Source: Gemmatimonadota bacterium
GTDB taxonomy: Bacteria > Gemmatimonadota > Gemmatimonadetes > Gemmatimonadales > Gemmatimonadaceae
Direction: 5' to 3'
DNA: 64,000 bases
Assembly (NCBI GenBank): GCA_040388625.1
Contig: JAZKBK010000001.1
Location: 717,629-781,628, forward strand
Shown here: piece by piece, positions 36,403 to 45,726 of the stretch
Numbering within the stretch: position 1 is the stretch's first letter
How the letters are laid out: each line of letters begins with the position of its first letter
Made by a program: the position numbers and the translations under genes
Notes under the pieces: model-generated
Told to the model about the DNA's origin: nothing
The model's database searches: none
The model's input: only the letters and a program-made list of their open reading frames with translations

Positions 36403-37118
36403 GAACGGTGCGCGAAGAAGATCGCCCTGGAGCTATCGGTGCTGAGCGGCGCACCGGAATACTCCCCCAGCTCGTGATCGACCGGGAACCCAGCATCGTG
36501 TAGCAGACATCGAAGATCGTCCGGCTCGAAGAGTCGCACTCGCTCGAGATATTTCCGCGGCGACCCTGCTGCGGAAATGTCCTTCTCGACGTAAAGGCCA
36601 TCGGCGCTGATCCGTCGGTCCTGCGTCACGACGCGGTTCCCGATGCGGCGCGTGTCGTGCGGAACGAGCGTCGCACGCACCTGATCCGAGTTGAGATAGT
36701 CCAGCACGAATACTCCGTCAGGCCGTAGAACGCGGTTCACTTCGGACAGCACCACGCGGTTTTCGTCATCCGAAGAAAAGTAGCCGAAGCTCGTGAAAAG
36801 ATTGACAACAAGATCAAAGCTGGCTCCGGCGAATGGCAGTATCCTCATGTCGGCCCGGACGTACGGCACTTCCGGCGCCTCCGACTTCGCCACCTCCAGC
36901 AACTCCATTGACAGATCCAGCCCCACTGTCCAGATGTGCTGGCACAACGCCCTCGTGTGACGACCGGACCCGCATGCCAGGTCCAGCGCACGCCCCGCCG
37001 GGTCGGGAGAAACCATGTTTCTGATGAGCCGAACCACCGAACGCGCTTCGTGTTCGTCCCGGTGTGGATACAGATCGAGGTACTCCTTGCCGAACCACCG
37101 CGTGAACCACTCGCTCAT
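36399..37118 (-). CDS. Class I SAM-dependent methyltransferase
   Basis: A 239-residue Rossmann-fold methyltransferase; motif I is ALDLACGSGRHT (about 44-55), and the post-I acidic VGLDLSMELLEVA and motif IV-like FDLVVNLFTSFGYF are visible. Substrate unknown. The frame runs to 37208, but the ATG at 37118 lies in an ATGA overlap with rlmH and begins MSEWFTRWFG, a common start in this group. It overlaps bshC by four bases, so a role linked to bacillithiol or to rRNA modification is possible but unproven. Confidence 0.82.
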   Translation of the reverse strand: MSEWFTRWFGKEYLDLYPHRDEHEARSVVRLIRNMVSPDPAGRALDLACGSGRHTRALCQHIWTVGLDLSMELLEVAKSEAPEVPYVRADMRILPFAGASFDLVVNLFTSFGYFSSDDENRVVLSEVNRVLRPDGVFVLDYLNSDQVRATLVPHDTRRIGNRVVTQDRRISADGLYVEKDISAAGSPRKYLERVRLFEPDDLRCLLHDAGFPVDHELGEYSGAPLSTDSSRAIFFAHRS

Positions 37119-37582
37119 TTGTGGTATGGCTCGCCGCGGACGATCGTGCCTGCGCGATACAGCTGCTCCGCGAGCACGAGCCGGGCAAGCTCGTGCGGCA
37201 GCGTCCACGGCGCCAGCGACAACCGGATGTTCGCCCCATCGCGCAGACTGTCGTCCAGCCCGAATGCACCGCCAATCATGAAGACGACATCACGTGCAGC
37301 TTCCCGCTCTCCCTGTAGCCACGCGGCAAAACGCTCGGATGACATCGATTGCCCGCTCGTGTCGCACGCAACCTTCGTTGCGACATCGCCAACTCTCGCG
37401 CGGATGCGATCTCCCTCGCGAGCGCGTACACTCGCCGACGTGCTTGCATTGTCGGCACGCTCTGCCTTCACCTCGACGACTTCGATCGGCCAGTACCGCG
37501 CTGCGCGGGTCTCATAGTCGAGAATCGCCGCGGCGAGCGCCCTGTCCTTCGGGTGCCCGACCGCGGCGATCATCACACGCAC
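37115..37582 (-). CDS. rlmH: 23S rRNA (pseudouridine1915-N3)-methyltransferase RlmH
   Basis: SPOUT-class methyltransferase that modifies helix 69 of 23S rRNA. The 155-residue protein has VVFMIGGAFGLDDSLR with the Gly-rich SAM loop, LSLAPWTLPHELARLVLAEQLYRA, and the conserved YHK C-terminus. Starts 12 bases after gdhA; overlaps the methyltransferase by four bases. Confidence 0.95.
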   Translation of the reverse strand: MRVMIAAVGHPKDRALAAAILDYETRAARYWPIEVVEVKAERADNASTSASVRAREGDRIRARVGDVATKVACDTSGQSMSSERFAAWLQGEREAARDVVFMIGGAFGLDDSLRDGANIRLSLAPWTLPHELARLVLAEQLYRAGTIVRGEPYHK

Positions 37583-37594
37583 TCGTACGGAACG

Positions 37595-38902
37595 TTAGGA
37601 GTAGATGCCCCGCAGGCGATGCACAGCCGCAACACGGCTGATCGAAAGCATGTACGCAGCAGTGCGCATGTTCACCTTGTGCGTCTTGGACAGCGCAAGA
37701 ACATCCGCGAAGCTGCGACGCATGATCTCCGTGAGACGGTCGTTTACGGTCTTCTCATCCCAGAAGTAGCCACCGCGATCCTGCACCCACTCGAAGTACG
37801 ACACAGTCACTCCGCCGGCATTCGCGAGAATGTCGGGGATGACGAAGATCCCCTTCTCGTCGAGAATCGAATCGGCCGCTGCGGTGGTCGGCCCGTTGGC
37901 GCCTTCGCAAACTACCTTCGCGCGAATGTCGTGCGCGTTCTTGGTCGTGATCACGCTCTCCAGCGCTGCCGGCAGCAGTACATCCACGTCGAGCGTGAGC
38001 AGCTCGGCACCGCTGATTGCGTCGCCACCCTTGAATCCCTTGAGCGACTTGTGCTTCTGCACATATGCAATCGCCTCCTGGACCTTGATACCGTTCGCGT
38101 TGTGGAACGCTGCATCGCGATCGCCGATCGCGACGATCTTCGCTCCGGACTCCTGAAGCAGCTTCGCAGCGGTCGATCCAACGTTGCCGAAGCCCTGAAC
38201 CGCGATCGTGGACTTGCTCACGTGCATGCCGAGGTGCTCCAGCGCATCCGTCGTCACGATCGTGCAGCCACGCCCCGTTGCCTCGCGTCGTCCAAGTGAG
38301 CCACCCATCTCGACCGGCTTGCCCGTCACGACCGCGGTCGTCGTGTGACCGACGTGCATCGAGTACGTGTCCATCACCCAGGCCATCACGCGCTCGTTCG
38401 TATTCACATCGGGCGCAGGAACGTCCGAGTCCGGTCCGAGCGTCTGGATGATTCCATTCGTGTACCGCCGAGTCAGGCGCTCGAGCTCGCCTACGCTCAT
38501 CTTGAGCGGATCGCAGACTACGCCACCCTTCGCACCACCGAACGGAATGTTCACGACAGCACACTTCCACGTCATCCACGCGGCGAGCGCCTTCACTTCC
38601 TCGAGCGTGACGTGCATGTCGAAACGAATGCCGCCCTTGCCCGGCCCGCGTGACGTGTTGTAGAGCACGCGGTGACCAGTGAAGACCTCGACCTCTCCGT
38701 TGTCCAGAACGACCGGGCACGACACGGTTATCTGCTTCTCCGGATTGCGAAGAATCTTGTAGATGCCAGGCTCCAGATCGAGCAGCTCTGCGGCACGGTC
38801 AAAACGCGACATCATCGCGTCGAATGGATTTTCCTCGTTCAAAACCGGGTCCTTGTCCGGGTGGACGATTTTATGAGTCGAAAGACGGTGATCGGTGGCC
38901 AT
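37595..38902 (-). CDS. gdhA: Glutamate dehydrogenase (Glu/Leu/Phe/Val dehydrogenase family)
   Basis: Reversible oxidative deamination of glutamate. The 435-residue protein has [10 protein letters not shown], the catalytic-lysine motif PFGGAKGGV (Lys125), and a Rossmann domain with VQGFGNVGS. Length and sequence fit hexameric GDH rather than leucine dehydrogenase. The ATG overlaps the lpxK TAA by one base, so it is physically locked into the lipid A run despite the unrelated function. Confidence 0.9.
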   Translation of the reverse strand: MATDHRLSTHKIVHPDKDPVLNEENPFDAMMSRFDRAAELLDLEPGIYKILRNPEKQITVSCPVVLDNGEVEVFTGHRVLYNTSRGPGKGGIRFDMHVTLEEVKALAAWMTWKCAVVNIPFGGAKGGVVCDPLKMSVGELERLTRRYTNGIIQTLGPDSDVPAPDVNTNERVMAWVMDTYSMHVGHTTTAVVTGKPVEMGGSLGRREATGRGCTIVTTDALEHLGMHVSKSTIAVQGFGNVGSTAAKLLQESGAKIVAIGDRDAAFHNANGIKVQEAIAYVQKHKSLKGFKGGDAISGAELLTLDVDVLLPAALESVITTKNAHDIRAKVVCEGANGPTTAAADSILDEKGIFVIPDILANAGGVTVSYFEWVQDRGGYFWDEKTVNDRLTEIMRRSFADVLALSKTHKVNMRTAAYMLSISRVAAVHRLRGIYS

Positions 38903-39927
38903 TATTCAGCGATTGAAGTGGCTCGTTTGAATAAATTCGCGAGAGCTGACGCGACGAGAGAGTATCCCTCCGTCAGGCGCACAGCCTGTGAAAGATACCA
39001 AAGCTCCACTCCGTTCGCAGGCCAGACCCTCGTCAGCTTCACCGCGTCCTTTTCCGTCGTGACAACATATTTGTGACCTCGCGATTCGCTCACGATCCGC
39101 GCAGCGTCCGAAGCGATGTAGCCGTGATGGTCGCGAAAACGCAGCTCCGTCACATCGGCGCCAAGTTTCCGCAGTTGCGCGAAGAAGCTGGCCGGATCAC
39201 CGATTCCAGCCACCGCGAGCACTCGCTCGCCGCGAAGCTTGTCGAGCACCATCGACTCCGCATCCGACGCACGGACCAGCGCGTCCGGTTGCAGCGCTGC
39301 TATTGCGAAGTCAGCATCGGGATGCTCGGCTCGAATAGCCCGCATCACATCACCCGCCTGCTCGCTGGTCGCGCTCTTCTGCGTGATGACGATGAAGTCC
39401 GCACGGTCCAGCGACCGCAGCGACTCCCGCAATGGTCCCGCAGGAAGCAATCGCAGATCGTTGCGCCAGCTCTCTGCGCTCACCAGCACTACATCGAGAT
39501 CGCGCGACGCCCTGCGGTGCTGAAAGCCGTCGTCCAGTACGACGACGTCGGCCCCGCCCGCTGCAGCCGCGCTGATTCCCGCAGCACGGTCGGCCCCCGT
39601 AATCACCGCAACTCCGGGATTCATTCGTCCATGGAGATGCACTTCGTCGTCGCCGTAGCCACGCATCACAACCGCGGGACGGTGCCCGGCCGAGATCAGC
39701 TCGCCAACCAGATAGGCGCTGAACGGCGTCTTGCCAGTGCCGCCCACAGTGACATTCCCAACACTGATAGTCGGAATCGATGCCGGGTGTACGCGCAATG
39801 CGCCGCGGTCATACAACGCGTTCCTTGTTGCGACCACAGCGCCATAAAGCCATGACAGCGGCGTCACGACCGCGCGCATCAGTCGCGCGCGAAAAGATCT
39901 TCCGTACCATAGCTCGCCGACGGTCAT
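38902..39927 (-). CDS. lpxK: Tetraacyldisaccharide 4'-kinase LpxK
   Basis: Adds the 4'-phosphate to the lipid A disaccharide at the inner membrane. The 341-residue protein has the P-loop [14 protein letters not shown] (56-69), [23 protein letters not shown] and an N-terminal membrane-associated helix. It overlaps the DUF374 acyltransferase by four bases. Confidence 0.94.
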   Translation of the reverse strand: MTVGELWYGRSFRARLMRAVVTPLSWLYGAVVATRNALYDRGALRVHPASIPTISVGNVTVGGTGKTPFSAYLVGELISAGHRPAVVMRGYGDDEVHLHGRMNPGVAVITGADRAAGISAAAAGGADVVVLDDGFQHRRASRDLDVVLVSAESWRNDLRLLPAGPLRESLRSLDRADFIVITQKSATSEQAGDVMRAIRAEHPDADFAIAALQPDALVRASDAESMVLDKLRGERVLAVAGIGDPASFFAQLRKLGADVTELRFRDHHGYIASDAARIVSESRGHKYVVTTEKDAVKLTRVWPANGVELWYLSQAVRLTEGYSLVASALANLFKRATSIAE

Positions 39928-40601
39928 CGACGTTCCTGATCGAGCGCCTGCGCTGTCGCGACCACCGCGTTCAGTGACGCCTCGAACGTCTCACCCTGCA
40001 TCGCCGCGCCGCGCGAGTCGCTCGCATTCACGTACGTGGGATCGCCGTACACGAAAGTGAGCCGGGCGAACGGCTTCGGAATCATGAACCGGTCCCAGCT
40101 GCGCAGATGCCATGCGCGGGATGCCGCAACGCCGACAGTGACTATCGGCGCGCCGGCACGTTGGGCGGCGACGACTGCCCCGCTCGCGAATTTCCGCGCC
40201 GGCCCGCGTGGGCCGTCGGGCGTAACCGCTACCTCACTCCCTGTCGTCAGCGCGTCGCACATCGCGAGCAATGCGCGAGTTGCACCGCGCGTCGTCGATC
40301 CACGTATGGACCCGAATCCCAGACTCGCAGTGATCCGCGCGATCAACTCACCGTCGCGATGCTCGCTGATCAATACCTTTATCCCCTGGGACCTGTGCTG
40401 CACTGTCAACGGCAACAGCTGGCCGTGCCACAGTGCAAACACGAAAGGATGTCCCTGGGCGCGCAGCGCGCGCCAGCCGGCGTCGTTCACTTCGCTCACC
40501 CGCCACGTCCAGTACAACATGCGCAGCAACGCGGGGCCGAGTGCCACGGCCAGCCGCTGAATCCCAGTCAGCCGACTCCGCTCGGGCGCGGGCTCACTCA
40601 T
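39924..40601 (-). CDS. DUF374 lysophospholipid acyltransferase-like protein
   Basis: A 225-residue protein of the DUF374 family in the lysophospholipid acyltransferase superfamily. FALWHGQLLP carries the HX-type active site, and VAVTPDGPRGPARKF is the family signature. Genes of this family sit beside lipid A genes in many bacteria. The exact reaction is not established; a late acylation of lipid A is an inference. Overlaps lpxB and lpxK by four bases each. The usual neighbour waaA is absent here. Confidence 0.82.
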   Translation of the reverse strand: MSEPAPERSRLTGIQRLAVALGPALLRMLYWTWRVSEVNDAGWRALRAQGHPFVFALWHGQLLPLTVQHRSQGIKVLISEHRDGELIARITASLGFGSIRGSTTRGATRALLAMCDALTTGSEVAVTPDGPRGPARKFASGAVVAAQRAGAPIVTVGVAASRAWHLRSWDRFMIPKPFARLTFVYGDPTYVNASDSRGAAMQGETFEASLNAVVATAQALDQERR

Positions 40602-41707
40602 CCCGCCAGCCCCGAGATCATCTCCGCCACGCGACCGGCAGCACCGGGGGTACCGAGCTGGTTTCTGACTTCGATCAGCCCCTCACGCTGCACCTCGCGG
40701 TACGCTGCGTCATCCAGCAATCGTCCGAGCTCCGTCGCCACCGCCATCGGCTGCAATGCTCCCTGCACGAACTCGCGCGCAACTTCGCGTCCCGCGACGA
40801 CGTTGACAAGCCCGATGTACGGTATCTTGACCACACGCCGCGCAATTGCATATGAAAGCCCGCCGGTGCGATACGCGACAGCCATGGGGCACTGCGCGAT
40901 CGCCGCCTCGAGCGTCGTCGTCCCACTCTTGCAGAGCGCGACGTCGGCAGCACGGAACACGTCGAACGACGCGCCGCGCACGATTTCGAATGGACACTCC
41001 AGCGCATCCAGATTCACGGTCGGCGCACCGTGGACGATGACGCGAAGGCCCGGGTGTCGGCGCGCCAGCTCACGTCCGCTCTCTATGAATGGAGCAAAGT
41101 GACGCGCTATCTCCTGTTCCCGACTACCCGGAAACAACGCGAGCACCTGCTCATCGGGACCGATTCCGAGCCGCTCGCGAGCTTGCGCGCGCGTCGGCAG
41201 ATTTTGCGCGCGATCCAGCAACGGGTGACCTACGAACGTCGTGTCGATTCCGTAGCCCGCGAGCAACGGGGCTTCGAAGGGAAGGATCACGGCAGCCTTT
41301 GTCACGAGCCTGGCGAGCTTCGGTAGCCGCCCTGCACCCCACGCCCATACCTGCGGCGTGACATAGTACAGCACAGGCACACCCGCCTCACGCGCGGCCG
41401 CTGCAACCTTCATGTTGAACCCGGGATAGTCGATCAGGACGACCACCGCGACGTTTCCGGTGGCCAGGCGCGCTCGAAGCTGACGCAACAGCGCGGCGTG
41501 CTTCGGTATGTGCCTTACGACCTCGACGAATCCCATCACCGCGAGCTCGGCGTAATCCCGCGTTATCTCGACGCCGCTCGCGCGCATGTGCGCGCCACCT
41601 ACGCCCGCGGTCGCCAGATCGGGACGGATCTCTCGCAGCCGCGCCGCGACGCTGCCCGCGTGCATGTCGCCGGACGCCTCTCCGGCGACGAAAAGAACTT
41701 CACGCAC
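40598..41707 (-). CDS. lpxB: Lipid-A-disaccharide synthase LpxB
   Basis: GT19 enzyme condensing UDP-diacylglucosamine with lipid X. The 369-residue protein shows FVAGEASGDMHAG at the start, LIDYPGFNMKVAAAAREAGVPVLYYVTPQVWAWG, and LFPGSREQEI. Overlaps the oxidoreductase gene by 8 bases and the DUF374 gene by four. Confidence 0.95.
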   Translation of the reverse strand: MREVLFVAGEASGDMHAGSVAARLREIRPDLATAGVGGAHMRASGVEITRDYAELAVMGFVEVVRHIPKHAALLRQLRARLATGNVAVVVLIDYPGFNMKVAAAAREAGVPVLYYVTPQVWAWGAGRLPKLARLVTKAAVILPFEAPLLAGYGIDTTFVGHPLLDRAQNLPTRAQARERLGIGPDEQVLALFPGSREQEIARHFAPFIESGRELARRHPGLRVIVHGAPTVNLDALECPFEIVRGASFDVFRAADVALCKSGTTTLEAAIAQCPMAVAYRTGGLSYAIARRVVKIPYIGLVNVVAGREVAREFVQGALQPMAVATELGRLLDDAAYREVQREGLIEVRNQLGTPGAAGRVAEMISGLAG

Positions 41708-42686
41708 CGATAGACGGGGCGTTGCGCTCGATGTCGCCCACGATCCTCAGCGCGACTTCCAGCGCCCGACGACCCGCGGCACCACTCACCACCAGCGGTG
41801 CGCTGCCGTTGAGTACCGCCGCGAAACTCTCGAACTCGAGCTTGAGCGGCTCCCCTTCCGGCGCCTCCAGTGCGATACGCTCAACGAAGTCCGCGAGATC
41901 CGGCGTCGTCCCGCTCGCGACGAGCGCGTGCAGATCGCCAGCCTTCTTCAATCGAAAGAATTCACCATTGCCCGCTCCAAGATCGAGCGAGAGATAGCCA
42001 CTCGGCTGGAAGATTCGCACCTTGCGGAATCGCTCTCGCGAGATGCGGCTCGCGGTGATGTTGGCCACCGCGCCGGAGTCGAACGTGATGCGCGCATTTG
42101 CAATGTCCACCGTCTGCGTGAGCACGGGGATTCCCACCGCGGCGATGTTTCCCGCATGGGAATTGACGAGCGTCAGAATCAGATCGATGTCGTGAATCAT
42201 CAGGTCGAGCACGACGGCGACATCCGATCCGCGAATGTTGAACGGCGCCAACCGGTCGCTCTCGATGAAGCGCGGATTGCTCACGTAGGGCAGCGCAGCA
42301 CGTATCGCACGATTGAATCGCTCCACGTGCCCCGTCTGCACGACCGCACCCGTCCGCTGCGCGATTTCAAGCAGCGCGTCTGCTTCTTCGACGGTCGCCG
42401 TGATTGGCTTCTCGATCAGCACGTGCTTGCCGCGCTCCAGCGCCTTGCTCGCTACCGCGAAGTGCCGCGGTGTCGGAACGACGATCGTCACCGCATCGAC
42501 GTCGTCGAGCAGAGTCTCCAGATCGCTGTAACTGGGAACCTCCAGCTCGGATGACACCTGCGCGGCGCGCTCCGGCCGCTCCTCCACGAATCCCGACAAT
42601 CGGAACTCGGGCATCTGACGCAACAATCGAACATGATGATAGCCGAGCGCGCCGGCTCCGACTACACCAATGCGCAGTGGCTTCAA
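41700..42686 (-). CDS. Gfo/Idh/MocA-family oxidoreductase in the lipid A cluster
   Basis: An NAD(P)-dependent sugar dehydrogenase-like protein of 328 residues. The Rossmann start is RIGVVGAGALGYHHVRLL, followed by CIEKPIT-like VLIEKPITATVEEA and a C-terminal alpha/beta domain with VLDLMIHDIDLIL. It is wedged between lpxA (four-base overlap) and lpxB (8-base overlap). GnnA, a UDP-GlcNAc 3-dehydrogenase of the same family that makes 3-amino lipid A precursors with GnnB, is a possible identity. No aminotransferase is in the window, so this is only a hypothesis. Confidence 0.82.
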   Translation of the reverse strand: MKPLRIGVVGAGALGYHHVRLLRQMPEFRLSGFVEERPERAAQVSSELEVPSYSDLETLLDDVDAVTIVVPTPRHFAVASKALERGKHVLIEKPITATVEEADALLEIAQRTGAVVQTGHVERFNRAIRAALPYVSNPRFIESDRLAPFNIRGSDVAVVLDLMIHDIDLILTLVNSHAGNIAAVGIPVLTQTVDIANARITFDSGAVANITASRISRERFRKVRIFQPSGYLSLDLGAGNGEFFRLKKAGDLHALVASGTTPDLADFVERIALEAPEGEPLKLEFESFAAVLNGSAPLVVSGAAGRRALEVALRIVGDIERNAPSIGA

Positions 42687-43459
42687 ATGGCGACCCCGCG
42701 CTGGCTCGATTCCACGAACTGCACGAGCTGTATCACTTCGGGAATCTGCTCCACCTCCGCCATGACCCGCTCGACCGCCTGCGCGAGATTGAGCTCCGAT
42801 CGGAACAACAGCCTATAGGCGCGCTTCAACTCGAGAATCGTCTCCGCCGAGAACCCGTTCCGGCGCAGTCCGACCGAATTCAGTCCGTACAGCTTCATCG
42901 GATTGCCGACCGCCTTGACGAACGGCGGCACGTCCTTCGACACACGTGAGCAGCCGCCAACTATCGCGTTGCGCCCGATTCGCGTGAACTGATGAACCGC
43001 CGTCACGCCCGAAAGGATGACGCGATCCTCCACCGTCACGTGGCCCGCAAGCTGCACCATGTTCGCGAGAACGACGCCCTCGCCGATATGACAGTCGTGC
43101 GCCAGATGCACATACGACATCACGAAGCTGTTAGGACCGACACTCGTCTTGAACGACTGCGACGTTCCGCGATTGATCGTGCTGTACTCGCGCACAACCG
43201 TATTGTCGCCGATCTCGACTGTCGTCCGCTCGCCCTTGAACTTGAGATCCTGCGGGTCGCTGCCGAGAACCGTCCCGACTCCGATCTTCACGTTCTTGCC
43301 GAGTATCACGTAGCGCTCGAGGCTGGCACGCGCCGATATCACGCAGCCGTCGCCGATCACACAATCCTCGCCAACGATTGCGAACGGTCCGATCTCGACG
43401 CCGTCCCCGAGCTCCGCGGAGGGCGAAACGATCGCGCTCGGATGAATTTTCGCCGTCAT
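42683..43459 (-). CDS. lpxA: UDP-N-acetylglucosamine acyltransferase LpxA
   Basis: First lipid A step, O-acylation of UDP-GlcNAc (or N-acylation of a 3-amino analogue). The 258-residue left-handed beta-helix protein has hexapeptide repeats from residue 8 on, MSYVHLAHDCHIGEGV with the catalytic His, NMVQLAGHVTVED and VGLRRNGFSAETI. Four-base overlaps on both sides. Confidence 0.95.
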   Translation of the reverse strand: MTAKIHPSAIVSPSAELGDGVEIGPFAIVGEDCVIGDGCVISARASLERYVILGKNVKIGVGTVLGSDPQDLKFKGERTTVEIGDNTVVREYSTINRGTSQSFKTSVGPNSFVMSYVHLAHDCHIGEGVVLANMVQLAGHVTVEDRVILSGVTAVHQFTRIGRNAIVGGCSRVSKDVPPFVKAVGNPMKLYGLNSVGLRRNGFSAETILELKRAYRLLFRSELNLAQAVERVMAEVEQIPEVIQLVQFVESSQRGVAI

Positions 43460-44754
43460 CTATCGCGCACCATCGCAGCCATCTCGGCCTCGGCTACCAG
43501 CTCGCCGTCGACCTTCGCTACGCCGCGCATCTTGCAGACAGCCCCGCGGATCTGGATCACGTCCAGCTCGAAGCGAATCTGATCGCCTGGCCGGACCGGC
43601 TTCCTGAAGCGAACGTTGTCGAGCGACATGAAGTACACGACTTTCTGCTCCGTCTCCTCCAGTCCGCCCATCAGCAACATTCCGCCGACCTGAGCCATCG
43701 CCTCTATTATCAGCACACCCGGCATGATGGGATGGCCGGGAAAGTGTCCCTGAAAAAATGGCTCGTTGATCGTGACGTTCTTCATCCCGACGATTCGCTG
43801 CTTCCCCTCGATCTCGAGTATTCGATCGATGAGAAGAAAGGGATACCGGTGCGGAAGGACCTTCATGATCTCTTCAATCGACATCGTGCCAGCCATGCTC
43901 TTCGCTCCTTGCTCTGTTGATCTGGAACGCCTTCCCGCGCGCACCATTTCCCGAACCAGCGTCACCGTACCGCGATGACTCGGCCGCACCGCGACGATTC
44001 GCGCCTTCACGCGCGAGCCGACCAGCGCGAGGTCACCCACACAGTCCAGCGCCTTGTGGCGCAGAAACTCGTCGTCCCAGCGCAACACGTTCGCGACGAC
44101 GCCAATGTCGTCAAGAACTACTGCATTGTCGGTGGATGCGCCCTGGATCAGACCCTTCGCGCGCAGATCTTCGACTTCGTTGAGAAAGCCGAACGTCCGC
44201 GCCGCGGCCATCTGATCGCGATAGCTCTCCCGCCCAACAACATAGCGAGCCGACTGGCGTCCGATAACCGGATGCGGAAATTCGATCGTCACGTCCAGCA
44301 ACAGCTCGTTCGCGGGATGCGCCTCGTACACCGAATTCCCGTCGATTACCCGAAGCGGCTCGGTCAGCGTGAGATATTCCGGTTCGCCCGGAAGCTCCTC
44401 GATCCCCACCCCGATCAATGCATCATAGAATGGAGCTGCGCTGCCATCGAGAATCGGCGGCTCAGGCCCGCTCATGTCGATCATGAGATCGTCGATCTCG
44501 AGAGCAGCCACCGCGGAGAGGACGTGCTCGACCGTGTGGATCGCTGCCGCGCCGCTCCCGAGCTGTGTCCGTCGCTCGGTCGCCGTAACCTGGTCCACCC
44601 GGGCCGGAATTACAGGCTTGTCTGCAAGATCGACGCGCCGGAACCTGATTCCCTCTCCAGCAGCCGCAGGTCTGAACGTGAGCTCGCAAGGCTGACCCAG
44701 ATGCAGCCCCACGCCGGCGATCCGCGCCGGTGCTGATACTGTGCGCCGCGTCAT
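43456..44754 (-). CDS. LpxC-FabZ bifunctional deacetylase / 3-hydroxyacyl-ACP dehydratase
   Basis: Residues 1 to about 272 are LpxC, the zinc deacetylase that commits to lipid A: TVEHVLSA with zinc ligand His77, HKALD with His233 and Asp237, and PSHRG with His260. After a short Arg/Ser-rich linker (about 273-288), residues 289-432 are FabZ: LPHRYPFLLIDRI and the catalytic GHFPGHP (His337) with Glu351. The frame is continuous, so this is a true fusion, as described in Bacteroidetes and relatives. It draws 3-hydroxyacyl-ACP metabolism and lipid A commitment into one polypeptide. Four-base overlaps with lpxD and lpxA. Confidence 0.94.
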   Translation of the reverse strand: MTRRTVSAPARIAGVGLHLGQPCELTFRPAAAGEGIRFRRVDLADKPVIPARVDQVTATERRTQLGSGAAAIHTVEHVLSAVAALEIDDLMIDMSGPEPPILDGSAAPFYDALIGVGIEELPGEPEYLTLTEPLRVIDGNSVYEAHPANELLLDVTIEFPHPVIGRQSARYVVGRESYRDQMAAARTFGFLNEVEDLRAKGLIQGASTDNAVVLDDIGVVANVLRWDDEFLRHKALDCVGDLALVGSRVKARIVAVRPSHRGTVTLVREMVRAGRRSRSTEQGAKSMAGTMSIEEIMKVLPHRYPFLLIDRILEIEGKQRIVGMKNVTINEPFFQGHFPGHPIMPGVLIIEAMAQVGGMLLMGGLEETEQKVVYFMSLDNVRFRKPVRPGDQIRFELDVIQIRGAVCKMRGVAKVDGELVAEAEMAAMVRDR

Positions 44755-45719
44755 GCGGGCGCCTTGTCGTCAACAAGCTTCTCCAATTTCCTGATTATAC
44801 CAGTCAGTTTGAACAGCGCGCCAGTCGCGCGCAATGATTCGCGGTGCGGGCGCGCGGGATAGCCGGACCACGATTCGCCGGCCGGAACGTCTCCGAATAC
44901 GCCCGCCTGGCCGGCGATGCGCGCACCGTCGCCGATCGTCACGTGGCCGCCGATACCGGCCTGCCCCGCGATGATGACGCCGTTGCCGATGTGCGCCGAG
45001 CCTGCTATGCCGACCTGCGACATCAGCAGACACAACGATCCGATTCGCACGTTGTGTCCAATCTGCACGAGGTTGTCGATGCGCGTGCCGGCGCCGATTA
45101 CCGTGTCGTCGATGCTGCCGCGATCGATCGTCGTATTCGCGCCGATCTCCACGTCGTCACCAATTATGCAGCGTCCCACGTGCGGAATCTTTTCGTGCCG
45201 GCCGTTTCGGAACACGTATCCAAAGCCGTCACTCGCGATACGTACACCAGAATGGATCGCGCACCGCGCACCGATCTCGCCGCCGCTGTATACCGTCACA
45301 TGCGGATACAGCCGCGTGCCATCGCCAATCTTCACCCCGTCGCCCAGCACCACGTAGTCTTCGATACGGACGCCGGCGCCAAGTTGCACGCCGTGTCCAA
45401 TCCGCGCGGTAGGTGCGATCCACGGTTCCGCTGGCGCAAGGTCGTACAGCAGGGGAAGTATTGTCTGCAACGCCTCGTGCGGCCTCTCGACGACGATTCT
45501 GCTCGGCGCGCCGCATGTTGCGTCAGCCAGTTCGCGGGCAACGAGCACAATCCCGGCGTGACATTCCGCCAGTTGCTCGGAGTAGCGAGCCGAGGCCAGA
45601 AAAGTAGCGTGGCGTGGCCCCGCCCTGTCGAGCGCAGCCACGCCATCCACCGCAGACTCCGGGTCACCGCGCAACTCGCCACCGACGAGCTGCGCGATTT
45701 CCCGTGCAGTCAGCGCCAT
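44751..45719 (-). CDS. lpxD: UDP-3-O-acyl-glucosamine N-acyltransferase LpxD
   Basis: Third lipid A step, N-acylation. The 322-residue protein has the uridine-binding N-terminal domain (about 1-100), hexapeptide repeats forming a beta helix, and the RIASDGFGYV motif near residue 165 typical of LpxD. A C-terminal helix ends in KLEKLVDDK. Starts 7 bases after skp; overlaps lpxC-fabZ by four bases. Confidence 0.95.
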   Translation of the reverse strand: MALTAREIAQLVGGELRGDPESAVDGVAALDRAGPRHATFLASARYSEQLAECHAGIVLVARELADATCGAPSRIVVERPHEALQTILPLLYDLAPAEPWIAPTARIGHGVQLGAGVRIEDYVVLGDGVKIGDGTRLYPHVTVYSGGEIGARCAIHSGVRIASDGFGYVFRNGRHEKIPHVGRCIIGDDVEIGANTTIDRGSIDDTVIGAGTRIDNLVQIGHNVRIGSLCLLMSQVGIAGSAHIGNGVIIAGQAGIGGHVTIGDGARIAGQAGVFGDVPAGESWSGYPARPHRESLRATGALFKLTGIIRKLEKLVDDKAPA

Positions 45720-45726
45720 CGCGTCA

